A DNA stretch of 31,982 nucleotides from Bacillota bacterium (GCA_023393815.1 JAEXBU010000080.1:1-31982); one strand, 5' to 3'; positions 8,112 to 15,813 are shown, counted from the first letter of the stretch. The notes: generated by a model from the letters alone, not told the origin. Translations and numbers: made by a program.

Positions 8112-8119
8112 TGACATTT

Positions 8120-8776
8120 ATGCTCAGTCATTTGCTGAGACCCCTTGAACTAAAAAAAGAAGATTTTGTCAAAATATTGCTCGGCTGTGCGATCATGGCC
8201 TTCGGCGTGATCAACGTTCACGAGCCATCTAAAATTACCGAAGGCGGCGTCTTAGGCTTGGGCTTGTTTTTAAAAAAGGTCGTGGGCTTAAACCTGGCCT
8301 ATGTATCGCCCTTCTTGGACGGCATTTGCTACGCCTTGGGCTTTTCCATGCTGGGGGGTCGCTTCTTAAAGAAGTCGGCTGTGGCGACTGTGGGTTTTTC
8401 CATTTTTTATTGGATTTTTGACTTCATCGGTCCCGTTCTGCCCAGTTTGTACCGTTGGCCCTTACTCGCCGCCATCGCCGGTGGGATTTTCATCGGTTGC
8501 GGCTGCGGAATTGCCGTCACGGCCGGGGGCTGTGCCGGCGGAGACGACGCCCTAGCCATGGTGATTTCGAAAAAAATGAAGTGGCCCATTTCCCGCGCTT
8601 ACTTTTTAACCGATGCGGTGGTATTGGCTCTGTCCTTAAGCTATATCGCCCCGACGCGACTGATCTTCTCCTTTATGACGACCGTTATTTCGTCTTACCT
8701 GGTCGGTCAGTTCGAATTAAAGATGAAAGCCCCCGCATGGCAAGTGAGCCAAGGCGGCATCGAGAAAAATGCATAA
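8120..8776 (+). CDS. YitT family (DUF161) membrane protein
   Basis: This 218-residue, very hydrophobic protein fits the YitT/DUF161 integral membrane family, whose transport substrate is not established. Features include the early glycine-rich segment EGGVLGLGLFLKK and the loop CGCGIAVTAGGCAGGDD near residues 130-146, a family hallmark in which GG and D are usually kept. Five or six membrane helices can be seen by eye. The C-terminal DUF2179 domain present in many YitT proteins is missing, so this is the short form. The ATG at 8120 is preferred over the GTG at 8111 because AGGAG (8107-8111) then has an 8-nt spacing. The gene lies downstream of a long structured leader and ends at a strong terminator. 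Confidence 0.85.
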   Translation: MLSHLLRPLELKKEDFVKILLGCAIMAFGVINVHEPSKITEGGVLGLGLFLKKVVGLNLAYVSPFLDGICYALGFSMLGGRFLKKSAVATVGFSIFYWIFDFIGPVLPSLYRWPLLAAIAGGIFIGCGCGIAVTAGGCAGGDDALAMVISKKMKWPISRAYFLTDAVVLALSLSYIAPTRLIFSFMTTVISSYLVGQFELKMKAPAWQVSQGGIEKNA

Positions 8777-8779
8777 GAA

Positions 8780-8814
8780 AAAAGAGCGGCGGATAAGAGG
8801 TTCGCCGCTCTTTT
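8780..8814 (+). terminator. Intrinsic terminator after YitT
   Basis: A perfect 12-bp stem, AAAAGAGCGGCG (8780-8791) with CGCCGCTCTTTT (8803-8814), carries an 11-nt loop. It begins three bases after the YitT stop codon and marks the boundary before the AT-rich islet. Confidence 0.9.
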
Positions 8815-8965
8815 AATGGAAACAAAAAGTTAATAATTAAAAAGTAAAAATAATGTTAGATTTGTATTTAGCGGGGTAAGTTTCAACCAGGAGGAGGTGT
8901 ATAAAATATTAAGTAGACAAGGAAGCCTGAGAAGTACTGCTTGCCTATTAACTAGGAGGTATATT

Positions 8966-9721
8966 ATGAGGAACAATACTAGAATTTTTAAAATTGCGTG
9001 TATTTGTGCATGTTGGCTAATTGCATTTGGTTCATTCGTAGACGCAACATATGCTTTCGGCAATGTAAAGGAGGAGGGAAAGGAACGTGAGACGTTTTTA
9101 ACAAAAGAAGAACGTGCTTTCCTTGAGTATAAAAAAATTGAAGATGAAAAAATGCTTGAAGAACAAATGCCGGCAATACGTGAAGAAATTAAGGAGTTTG
9201 AGAAAGAGAATAGTTATACGACATATGGAGTAATACATGGGGGATTCCAGTATTTAGATGGAGATATATTAATTACCAATAAAAGGATATCGACATACCA
9301 TATAGGGCATGCTGGAATCGTTGTTGGAGATAGGGTTTTAGGAATCACACCCAAAGCAAATAATGGTCATCCGCGAAGTCTGTCCATGAACTCCTGGTTT
9401 AGTGTCTATCCGAGCGATATGGTCATAAGACAAAAAAATAGAGGAAGGGCACCAGTGAGCGCAGCATGGTATGGAAAAACATTCTATCTCGAAGGTGCCG
9501 GCAGGGATAACACTTATTCTGTGGCAAGTAGTCTTTATGATTCCAATAAGGATTATTGTTCTTCTCTCGTTTGGAAGTGTTACCACAATGCGGGTTTAGA
9601 TTATAAAGTACAAAAACCTGAAACCCTCCATTGGTTTGTGCCTAGTTTCATCACCCCCTACGATTATATCGCTCATCGTGTAGGGAATGGCTTTAGCGCG
9701 GTTCATTCCGTTAATTGGTAG
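8966..9721 (+). CDS. Secreted YiiX/YebB-like (permuted NlpC/P60, C92-type) hydrolase
   Basis: This 251-residue protein starts with a signal peptide (residues 1 to about 30, ending DATYA). An acidic coiled region (45-85) comes next, with a TKEERAFLEYKKIEDEK pattern common in secreted Gram-positive members. The catalytic part shows the permuted order His before Cys: GDILI at 99-103, H115 in GHAGIVV, then C198 in DYCSSLVWKCY. This matches circularly permuted papain-like amidases. The likely substrate is an amide bond in the cell wall or a lipid, but this is not known. The ATG at 8966 has AGGAGG upstream; a GTG at 8897 is less likely. Codon use is clearly AT-richer than in neighbours, suggesting acquisition by transfer. 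Confidence 0.8.
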   Translation: MRNNTRIFKIACICACWLIAFGSFVDATYAFGNVKEEGKERETFLTKEERAFLEYKKIEDEKMLEEQMPAIREEIKEFEKENSYTTYGVIHGGFQYLDGDILITNKRISTYHIGHAGIVVGDRVLGITPKANNGHPRSLSMNSWFSVYPSDMVIRQKNRGRAPVSAAWYGKTFYLEGAGRDNTYSVASSLYDSNKDYCSSLVWKCYHNAGLDYKVQKPETLHWFVPSFITPYDYIAHRVGNGFSAVHSVNW

Positions 9722-9730
9722 GATTTCGCG

Positions 9731-10144
9731 ATGCTAAAAAAGAATTTAAAAGCACCCCTCATACTTCGAAGCATTCCCTGGGCGTTGATGCCAAATACGA
9801 TTAGCTTTCTTTTCGATTTAACGTTCGGGGGAGATATTGTGGTCTGTCGCGTAAGTCAGATCGTGAATTTATTTTTGTGGATAATGGTTTTGCGACAATT
9901 AAAGATCCATTCACAGATACGACGGCGGCACGTTTTAGGCTTGCAGGTTTTGTCGCTTGTCATCGCTTTGTTCGTGAATGGCATCTTGGTTTCTATGCCG
10001 TTAGAAATTATTCATGCCGGTCGTTCGATTCTGTGGGACTTTCCCTTTGGTGACCTCGCGCCGATAGTGGGTTCTACTTTTGTATTGAATTTCTTCTGGT
10101 GTGTGACGCTTCTCTTCGACCTGTTCTTTACCGGAACGCGATGA
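9731..10144 (+). CDS. Small membrane protein of unknown function
   Basis: I do not recognise this 137-residue protein. By eye it has three to four hydrophobic segments: around 15-35, 40-56, 70-92 and 112-134. A basic loop (QLKIHSQIRRRH) after the second suggests a cytoplasmic turn. It starts nine bases after the stop of the secreted hydrolase and has only a weak AGGA ribosome-binding site overlapping that stop, so its translation is probably coupled. A role as partner, anchor or immunity protein for the hydrolase is possible but unproven. It ends with ATGA; the 15-codon frame that starts there is too short to support. About 110 nt without recognisable features lie between it and the next terminator. 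Confidence 0.65.
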   Translation: MLKKNLKAPLILRSIPWALMPNTISFLFDLTFGGDIVVCRVSQIVNLFLWIMVLRQLKIHSQIRRRHVLGLQVLSLVIALFVNGILVSMPLEIIHAGRSILWDFPFGDLAPIVGSTFVLNFFWCVTLLFDLFFTGTR

Positions 10145-10257
10145 AGGAGAAAAAAAGGAATTCCAAAATCGAAGAATGCTATTTTTGATGCGAACCTTCT
10201 TGTTTATAAGTATCGAGAAGTCGTAGGGGCTCAGTAATAGATTTCAATCCGGACGTT

Positions 10258-10286
10258 AAAAAGATCCGCTTTCGGCGGATCTTTTT
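10258..10286. terminator. Bidirectional terminator between convergent genes
   Basis: A perfect 12-bp stem, AAAAAGATCCGC (10258-10269) with GCGGATCTTTTT (10275-10286), has a TTTCG loop. It has A and T tracts on both sides, so it can end transcription of the membrane protein gene (+) and the pentapeptide gene (-). It overlaps the stop codon of the latter. Confidence 0.9.
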
Positions 10287-10893
10287 AATAGGCGAAGGCC
10301 TCTTCTTTCGTTAGCCAGAAGTGGATGCCGCCGGTGGAATCCCGCCAGCGGTCGGGATCAAAGTTACCTGCGTAGACCATCTCGCCGGGACGGTAGACGA
10401 AGTTTTCATCGACTAAGGATATGGCCTCCGGGAAATGTTCCTTGAAATCGAAATCCGTCACGGACACTACATAGGCTTTGTCCGTGCGGCAAGAAGTCAG
10501 GGTGGCCGAAGTGCGCTTGGCATCGGCGGGAATAAGGAGCGTAACGAGTCGGTGATTGTAGCAGCGTTTGTAGGCGACGAAGGCGCCTTTTTCTGGACAA
10601 TGCAGTCGGAAAAATCGGGTTTTCTCGTCGGTGATCACGTCGTCGAGCCGGGCATTTTCCATGACGGCACCGTAAAGATCGGCACCGGAAAGATCGGCAC
10701 CGGTGAGGTCGGCGTCTCGAAAGTTAACTTCTTTCAGAGTGCAGTCGGAGAAATTGGCATCTTTTAGGACGGCGTGGTCGAACCAGGCATGAGACAAGTC
10801 GCTTCCGGAAAAGTCCGCGCCGGATAAATCTTGGCGACTGAAATCTTTTCCCACGAGGCTTTGGCCTTTTAGGGCGACGTCGTTTTTTTTCAT
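10285..10893 (-). CDS. Pentapeptide-repeat protein with C-terminal DUF5758-like domain
   Basis: This 202-residue protein has two parts. The first ~85 residues contain A(D/N)(L/F)xG-type pentapeptide repeats (DLSGADFSGSDLSHA, DADLTGADLSGADLYGA), which build a right-handed beta-helix. The rest contains FVAYKRCYNHRLVTLLIPAD and a later KRTSATLTSCRTDKA, resembling the domain annotated DUF5758 in other pentapeptide proteins. Function is unknown; such repeats often mediate binding rather than catalysis. The start at 10893 is chosen because AGGAGG precedes it by nine bases; an upstream ATG would add 12 residues without a good site. It is transcribed away from metG, and the two promoters share the -35 region. 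Confidence 0.8.
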   Translation of the reverse strand: MKKNDVALKGQSLVGKDFSRQDLSGADFSGSDLSHAWFDHAVLKDANFSDCTLKEVNFRDADLTGADLSGADLYGAVMENARLDDVITDEKTRFFRLHCPEKGAFVAYKRCYNHRLVTLLIPADAKRTSATLTSCRTDKAYVVSVTDFDFKEHFPEAISLVDENFVYRPGEMVYAGNFDPDRWRDSTGGIHFWLTKEEAFAY

Positions 10894-10914
10894 TGCAGCA
10901 TACCTCCTGAAAAA

Positions 10915-10944
10915 AGTATAGCACGACACAGGCTACATTGCGAA
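10915..10944 (-). promoter_or_regulatory. Promoter for the pentapeptide gene
   Basis: Read on the - strand, TTCGCA (10944-10939), an 18-nt spacer and TATACT (10920-10915) make a plausible sigma-A promoter. Its -35 overlaps the -35 of the metG promoter on the other strand, so the two polymerase sites probably compete. Confidence 0.55.
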
Positions 10945-10966
10945 GAACTTGCCTTGATAGTATAAT
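10938..10966 (+). promoter_or_regulatory. Promoter of the metG operon
   Basis: TTGCGA (10938-10943), a 17-nt spacer and a perfect TATAAT (10961-10966) precede metG. The start would lie near 10973, giving a leader of about 62 nt. That is too short for a T-box, the usual control of aminoacyl-tRNA synthetase genes in these bacteria. Confidence 0.75.
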
Positions 10967-10984
10967 TAAAAAAAGAAATTTTAA

Positions 10985-11022
10985 TCGACCATCCTCTATG
11001 GTCGAGCATATCATCTATATGC
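10985..11022 (+). promoter_or_regulatory. Tandem hairpins in the metG leader
   Basis: Two perfect hairpins abut with no gap. The first pairs TCGACCAT (10985-10992) with ATGGTCGA (10998-11005) around a CCTCT loop. The second pairs GCATAT (11006-11011) with ATATGC (11017-11022) around CATCT. The AGGAGG ribosome-binding site begins two bases later, at 11024. The structure could set messenger stability or translation efficiency. No T run follows, so it is not a terminator. Confidence 0.6.
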
Positions 11023-11034
11023 GAGGAGGCATAC

Positions 11035-13002
11035 ATGTCAAAGAACTTTTACGTTACAACGCCCATTTACTATCCCAGCGACAACCTGCACATCGGACAC
11101 ACTTACTGTACCGTAGCGGCCGACGCCATTAAGCGCTTTAAAACCCTTCAAGGGTACAATGTATTGTTTACTACCGGCACCGACGAACATGGTCAAAAGA
11201 TTCAGGAAAAGGCCAAGGAAGCCGGAAAAGAACCTTTGGAATACATCGACGCCATTGTGGCCGATACGAAAAAACTGTGGAAGACCATGGACATTCACTA
11301 CGATTCCTTTGTCCGCTCTACGGATCCCGTGCACGAAAAAAATGTGCAGGCGTTGTTTCAAAAGCTCTACGACAAGGGCGAAATTTACAAGGGTGAATAC
11401 GAAGGCTATTACTGCACGCCCTGCGAATCTTTCTGGGCGGAATCTCAGTTAGGGGAAGGGCATCTTTGCCCGGACTGCGGTCGTGAAACCCACTTGCAAC
11501 ATGAAGAAAGCTATTTCTTCCGCTTGTCCAAGTATCGAGACAAGCTCCTTCAATACTACGAAGATCACCCGGAATTTATTCAACCGGCCTATAGAAAGAG
11601 CGAAATGATTAATTCGTTCTTAAAAGACGGCTTGGACGATTTATCCGTTACCCGTTCCACCTTCGACTGGGGCGTGCCCGTTCCCTTTGACGACAAACAC
11701 GTTATTTACGTGTGGATCGACGCCCTTTCCTGCTACTTAACGGGGGCGGGTCTCGGTACGGACGACGACCAGTTTAACGGTTTCTGGCCCGCCGATGTGC
11801 ACTTGGTAGGCAAGGAAATTATGCGTTTTCACACGATTATTTGGCCCGCCATGCTGATGGCGCTGGATTTGCCTCTGCCGAAACAAGTTTTCGGTCACGG
11901 ATGGATTCTCTTTGACGACGACAAAATGAGTAAATCCAAGGGCAATATTATTTATCCCGAACCTATTATCGATCTTTACGGCGTGGACGCGTTGAAATAC
12001 TTCCTCTTGCGGGAATTTTCCTTTGGTCACGACGGCAGCTTTAACGTGCAAAGCTTTATGAAGCGGCTCAATTCCGATTTGGCAAACGACTTGGGGAATT
12101 TGGTTTCCCGTACCGTATCTATGATCGAAAAATACAACGAGGGCATCGTCCCCGCGCCGCACGAGGAAGTGGCCATTGATGTGGAATTGAAGGATTTGGC
12201 CGTAAGCGTTTGGGGTGAATTGGAAAAAGAAATGGAAACCTACCAATTTTCCACGGCGCTGGAAGCGATCTGGAAATTGGTTCGCCGCAGCAACAAATAC
12301 GTAGACGAAAACGAACCGTGGATTTTGGCCAAGGGCGGCGATGACGAAAAGAAACGTTTGGATACCGTCCTCTATAATTTGGCGGAATCCCTACGAATTG
12401 TCTCCATTCTTCTGTCTTTCTTTATGAACAACACCGCCGTTTCCATTGCTGAACAAATTACGGCGACGAAAGATTTTAAGGCGGAAGACGCGGCCCGCTG
12501 GGGTCTCCTCGAGCCGGGCAAGCACGTAGGCGAAAAGAAGATTATCTTCCCCCGCCTGGACATTGAAGAAGAAACAAAGCGCCTGTGGGATGCGAACCAC
12601 GCCCTTATCGAAAAGAGAAAGGCGGAAAAACTCGCCAAAGGGGAAGTCTTAGAAGAGGAAGCCCTGGATTTGAAACCGGAAATTACCATCGACGATTTCG
12701 ATAAATTGGATATTCGTGTCGCTACAGTGGATTCCGTGGAAGATCACCCCAATGCCGATCGCCTCTATGTGTTAAATCTTTCCGTCGGCGGCGAAAAGCG
12801 GGTGATTTGCTCGAGCATTAAGGAGTATTACACAAAAGAAGAATTGACGGGGAAACAAATCTTGCTTCTCGCCAATTTAAAACCTACGAAACTTCGGGGC
12901 GTATTGTCCCAAGGTATGCTTCTTGCGGCGGAAGATGAAGATGGAAACCTGTCTTTGGCTACGACCATGGAACAATTGAAATCCGGCGCGAAACTCAGTT
13001 AG
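11035..13002 (+). CDS. metG: Methionyl-tRNA synthetase
   Basis: MetG charges tRNA-Met with methionine. The 655-residue protein has the class I HIGH motif at 19-22 and KMSKS at 297-301. A zinc knuckle insert carries C127, C130, C145 and C148. The C-terminal domain (about 551-655, starting DDFDKLDIRVATV) is the EMAP-II/Trbp111-like tRNA-binding module that promotes dimerisation. AGGAGG at 11024-11029 fixes the start. tatD follows after eight bases, in the usual Firmicute order metG-tatD-rnmV-rsmA. No T-box is present upstream, but the leader has two perfect hairpins. All key motifs are intact. Confidence 0.98.
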   Translation: MSKNFYVTTPIYYPSDNLHIGHTYCTVAADAIKRFKTLQGYNVLFTTGTDEHGQKIQEKAKEAGKEPLEYIDAIVADTKKLWKTMDIHYDSFVRSTDPVHEKNVQALFQKLYDKGEIYKGEYEGYYCTPCESFWAESQLGEGHLCPDCGRETHLQHEESYFFRLSKYRDKLLQYYEDHPEFIQPAYRKSEMINSFLKDGLDDLSVTRSTFDWGVPVPFDDKHVIYVWIDALSCYLTGAGLGTDDDQFNGFWPADVHLVGKEIMRFHTIIWPAMLMALDLPLPKQVFGHGWILFDDDKMSKSKGNIIYPEPIIDLYGVDALKYFLLREFSFGHDGSFNVQSFMKRLNSDLANDLGNLVSRTVSMIEKYNEGIVPAPHEEVAIDVELKDLAVSVWGELEKEMETYQFSTALEAIWKLVRRSNKYVDENEPWILAKGGDDEKKRLDTVLYNLAESLRIVSILLSFFMNNTAVSIAEQITATKDFKAEDAARWGLLEPGKHVGEKKIIFPRLDIEEETKRLWDANHALIEKRKAEKLAKGEVLEEEALDLKPEITIDDFDKLDIRVATVDSVEDHPNADRLYVLNLSVGGEKRVICSSIKEYYTKEELTGKQILLLANLKPTKLRGVLSQGMLLAAEDEDGNLSLATTMEQLKSGAKLS

Positions 13003-13010
13003 GAGGAGTT

Positions 13011-13784
13011 ATGATAGACGCCCATTCCCATTTGGAAAATGAGGCATTTGACGACGATCGAGAAGAAATCATCGCCCGCATGAAAGAAGACGGCCTGGAT
13101 GCCGTGGTCAATGTGGGAAGCGATATAGAAACGTCCCGCGCTGTGGCGGCCTTGGCGAGAGAACATGAGAATCTCTATGCCGTAGTAGGCGTACACCCGC
13201 AGGAGGCGGACGGATACAGTTTTGCAGTTCGAGAAGAATTGGTGACTCTTGCCAAGGAAGAAAAAGTCCTTGCCATCGGTGAATGTGGCTTGGATTACTA
13301 TTACGAAAATGCCCCGAGGTCCGTACAGCGGGATGTTTTTCGCGCCATGTGCGATTTAGCGGCGGAAGTGGATTTACCTTTAGTGATTCACTCCAGGGAT
13401 GCGGCGGAAGAAACCTATACCGTCGTCCGCGACTTTTTAGACGCGCATCCCGAGCATCCCGTGCTTATTCACTGCTACAGTTATTCCGTGGAAATGATGG
13501 AGCGCTTTGTAGACTTGGGTTGTTACCTGTCTTTAGGAGGCGTTACCACCTTTAAAAATGCCAAGATGCCGAAGAAAGTGGCGATTGCGGTTCCGGTGGA
13601 TCGTCTGCTTTTAGAAACGGACAGCCCATACATGACACCCGAGCCGAATCGGGGCAAGCGCAACGAGCCGAAGTATGTGGCGGACGTGGCAAAAAATATT
13701 GCGGCGTTGAGAGGCATGGATGTAGACACACTTTTGGCCCACACGGACGAAAATACGAAACGGTTTTATCGATGGATGAAATAA
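13011..13784 (+). CDS. tatD: TatD family metal-dependent deoxyribonuclease
   Basis: TatD enzymes are metal-dependent hydrolases of the amidohydrolase fold with 3'-5' DNA exonuclease activity, implicated in DNA repair or turnover. The 257-residue length is typical. Metal and catalytic residues are visible in order: H5 and H7 (DAHSH), E91 (GECGLD), H127 (VIHSRD), H154 (LIHCYS) and D204 (LETDSPYM). AGGAGG precedes the ATG closely, within the 8-nt gap after metG. The gene overlaps the start of rnmV by 13 nt, so it sits in the same operon and is probably translationally coupled to it. Confidence 0.95.
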   Translation: MIDAHSHLENEAFDDDREEIIARMKEDGLDAVVNVGSDIETSRAVAALAREHENLYAVVGVHPQEADGYSFAVREELVTLAKEEKVLAIGECGLDYYYENAPRSVQRDVFRAMCDLAAEVDLPLVIHSRDAAEETYTVVRDFLDAHPEHPVLIHCYSYSVEMMERFVDLGCYLSLGGVTTFKNAKMPKKVAIAVPVDRLLLETDSPYMTPEPNRGKRNEPKYVADVAKNIAALRGMDVDTLLAHTDENTKRFYRWMK

Positions 13785-14320
13785 TTCAAGAGGTCATCGT
13801 TGTCGAGGGGAAAGACGACATTGCGCGGGTCAAGAGCGCCTTACGCTGCGACGTTATGGCGACGGGAGGCTACGCCTTTGGCGAAAAATTCCTCCGGGAG
13901 CTGAAGAAAGTGGAAGAAAGGCGGGGAATTATTATTCTCACGGATCCGGACTACATGGGGAAAGTGATCCGCCGGCGCTTAACTGAGGCGCTGTCGTCGC
14001 CGAAACAGGCGTATCTGCCTCAAGAGAAGGCCCTTTATAAAGACGACATCGGTATCGAAAACGCCAAACCGGAAGACATTCGCGCGGCTATTTTTTCCGC
14101 CAAACCGATGAAGAGATCCTTTGAAGAGACCTTTACCAAAGGGGATATGATTCGCTACGGCATGATGGGCGTATCGGATGCGGCAGAGCGTCGCAGGGAA
14201 ATGGCCGAGGCTCTGGGGATCGGCCATGGCAATGGAAAGCAATTTTTGCACAGGCTCAACAGTTTCGGCATTACGGCGGAAGAGTTTGAGAGGATCTACG
14301 GGGAGGTTTTTGGTGAATAA
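13772..14320 (+). CDS. rnmV: Ribonuclease M5
   Basis: RNase M5 matures the 5S rRNA precursor in low-GC Gram-positive bacteria and acts with ribosomal protein L18. The 182-residue protein begins with a Toprim domain: VVEGKDD at 10-16 supplies the catalytic glutamate, and LTDPDYMGKVIRRRL near 56-70 supplies the DxD motif. The first start codon overlaps tatD, and no better site exists downstream because the conserved EVIVVEGKDD begins at residue 7. It overlaps rsmA by eight bases. The rnmV-rsmA pairing is a standard Firmicute arrangement linking 5S and 16S rRNA maturation. Confidence 0.95.
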   Translation: MDEIIQEVIVVEGKDDIARVKSALRCDVMATGGYAFGEKFLRELKKVEERRGIIILTDPDYMGKVIRRRLTEALSSPKQAYLPQEKALYKDDIGIENAKPEDIRAAIFSAKPMKRSFEETFTKGDMIRYGMMGVSDAAERRREMAEALGIGHGNGKQFLHRLNSFGITAEEFERIYGEVFGE

Positions 14321-15185
14321 ACGACTATACAGCCCGGCTAGAATTCGCGAGGTGCAGGAAAAGTGGGGCTTTCGCTTTCAAAAATCTCTGGGTCAAAATT
14401 TCCTAATCGACGGAAACATCGTCCGGGCCATCGCCGACAGCGCACAGGTGAAAGAAGGGGACGTCGTCCTGGAAATTGGCGCAGGCATCGGCACCTTGAC
14501 GGAAGAGTTGGCTCTTCGCGGTGCCCGCGTGTTTTGCGTGGAAATCGACGAGCATTTAAAGCCGATCTTGGACGACACCTTGGCTCCCTACGACGCGGTG
14601 GAGATTTTTTACAAAGACGTCTTAAAGACGGATCTGAAAAAAGAAATCGAGGCGCGCTTCGGCCGAGAAGAAGTAAAAGTCGTGGCCAATCTTCCCTATT
14701 ACGTGACCACGCCCATTCTAATTCACCTGTTCGATTCGGGACTGAATTTGGCTTCGGTTCATGTGATGGTACAAAGGGAAATGGCCCAGCGCATGGCGGC
14801 CGCCTCGGGAAGCAAGGCCTACGGATCCATCTCCGTCTTTTTGCAGTTGCGTGGAGACGTGGACGTGGCGCTCAGTGTGCCGAGAACCTGTTTTATGCCT
14901 CAGCCCAATGTAGACAGCGCCGTCCTTTCCATTACGAATTTCAAGACAGATCATCCGGAGAATTTGAAGCGTGCTGAGGCGGTGGTGCGGGCGGCTTTTT
15001 CCAAACGTAGAAAGACCGTGTTAAACGCCTTGTCCACCTATGGCTTTCCTCTCGAGAAGGAACAGATTGTCCGGGCGTTGAAGGAGACGGGAATCGATCC
15101 CGCCCGACGCGCCGAGGCCATTACAGTGGAAGAGTATCGGGTGCTTGCAAAGAATTTTCCGAAAGTAGAGAAGGAGAACCGGTGA
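14313..15185 (+). CDS. rsmA: 16S rRNA dimethyladenosine transferase RsmA (KsgA)
   Basis: RsmA dimethylates two adjacent adenosines near the 3' end of 16S rRNA during small-subunit assembly, using S-adenosylmethionine. The SAM-binding motif I is EIGAGIGTLT, preceded by KSLGQNFLID, and motif IV is NLPYYVTTP. The basic C-terminal domain contains AFSKRRKTVLNAL. I chose the GTG at 14313, which follows GGGGAGG by six bases and gives 290 residues. The frame is open 45 codons upstream inside rnmV, but that extension is unlike any RsmA. The stop is separated by one base from the next gene start, so arsR is probably co-expressed. Confidence 0.95.
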   Translation: MNKRLYSPARIREVQEKWGFRFQKSLGQNFLIDGNIVRAIADSAQVKEGDVVLEIGAGIGTLTEELALRGARVFCVEIDEHLKPILDDTLAPYDAVEIFYKDVLKTDLKKEIEARFGREEVKVVANLPYYVTTPILIHLFDSGLNLASVHVMVQREMAQRMAAASGSKAYGSISVFLQLRGDVDVALSVPRTCFMPQPNVDSAVLSITNFKTDHPENLKRAEAVVRAAFSKRRKTVLNALSTYGFPLEKEQIVRALKETGIDPARRAEAITVEEYRVLAKNFPKVEKENR

Positions 15186-15186
15186 T

Positions 15187-15513
15187 ATGGAGGAGAAATT
15201 TCGCGCTTTTGCCGAAGATGAGGCCTTGATCGATAGTTTGAGCGGCATATTTAAGGTGATGGCCGACCCTACGCGCTTGAAAATTCTATATGCCCTCATA
15301 CTCGACACGTGCAATGTGTCGAAACTGGTGGAACTATTGGGAATGAGTCAGTCCTCTATTTCCCATCAATTGACCCTTTTGAAAGAAGAGGGTTTGATCC
15401 GCTCGAGAAAGGAAGGACGCAAAGTGTTTTATTCCCTCGACGACGACCACGTGAAGACGCTCTTTTCTATGGGCTACACTCACGCTAAGCATAAAATAGG
15501 GGAAGATGATTAG
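15187..15513 (+). CDS. ArsR/SmtB family metal-sensing repressor (CzrA-like site)
   Basis: This 108-residue winged-helix protein has the ArsR core: FKVMADPTRLKILYAL, then the recognition helix region SQSSISHQLTLLKEEGLI and the wing RSRKEGRKVFYSL. The last helix carries D86, H88, H99 and H102 in the exact D-x-H-x10-H-x2-H spacing of the alpha-5 zinc/cobalt site of CzrA and SmtB. A zinc or cobalt sensor is therefore more likely than an arsenic sensor. A lone C42 in TCNVSK replaces the arsenic-type CxC. The gene starts one base after the rsmA stop, and no metal transporter is adjacent. A P1B ATPase lies 13 kb away, but a link is speculation. Confidence 0.9.
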   Translation: MEEKFRAFAEDEALIDSLSGIFKVMADPTRLKILYALILDTCNVSKLVELLGMSQSSISHQLTLLKEEGLIRSRKEGRKVFYSLDDDHVKTLFSMGYTHAKHKIGEDD

Positions 15514-15573
15514 GGCTATATCGTTCGGGTATAGGTTGAATGAGTGAAACAAGTATTTTTTGGAGGAATTGCA

Positions 15574-15804
15574 ATGTCGAAAGTAGAAGTTTATACGAGC
15601 AATACCTGTCCTTATTGCACGATGGCAAAGGACTATTTGAAGGAAAAAGGTGTGGAATTTCAGGAAAAGAACGTGCAAACGGACGCCAATGCCAGAGACG
15701 AATTGATCTCTAAAGGCTATACCGGCGTGCCCGTACTGGTCATCGGTGAAGAAGAAATCGTCGGTTTCGACCGCGCGCGCATCGACGCCGCTTTGGCAAA
15801 GTAA
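15574..15804 (+). CDS. Glutaredoxin-like thiol-disulfide protein
   Basis: This 76-residue thioredoxin-fold protein has the dithiol CPYC at residues 12-15, the cis-proline segment GVPVLVI and a short C-terminal helix. Size and motif fit glutaredoxin/NrdH-like reductants. No glutathione pathway or nrd gene is nearby, so the electron donor is unknown; thioredoxin reductase is a reasonable guess in anaerobes. TGGAGGAATT precedes the ATG at 15574. A GTG 30 bases upstream lacks such a site. The gene has 60 nt of non-coding DNA before it and a strong terminator after it, so it is probably the last gene of the upstream unit or stands alone. Confidence 0.9.
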   Translation: MSKVEVYTSNTCPYCTMAKDYLKEKGVEFQEKNVQTDANARDELISKGYTGVPVLVIGEEEIVGFDRARIDAALAK

Positions 15805-15813
15805 CGTCGCTTG

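Noticed and set aside
10141..10188. 15-codon frame overlapping the stop of the membrane protein gene
   Set aside because: It is too short, very lysine-rich and has no downstream context.
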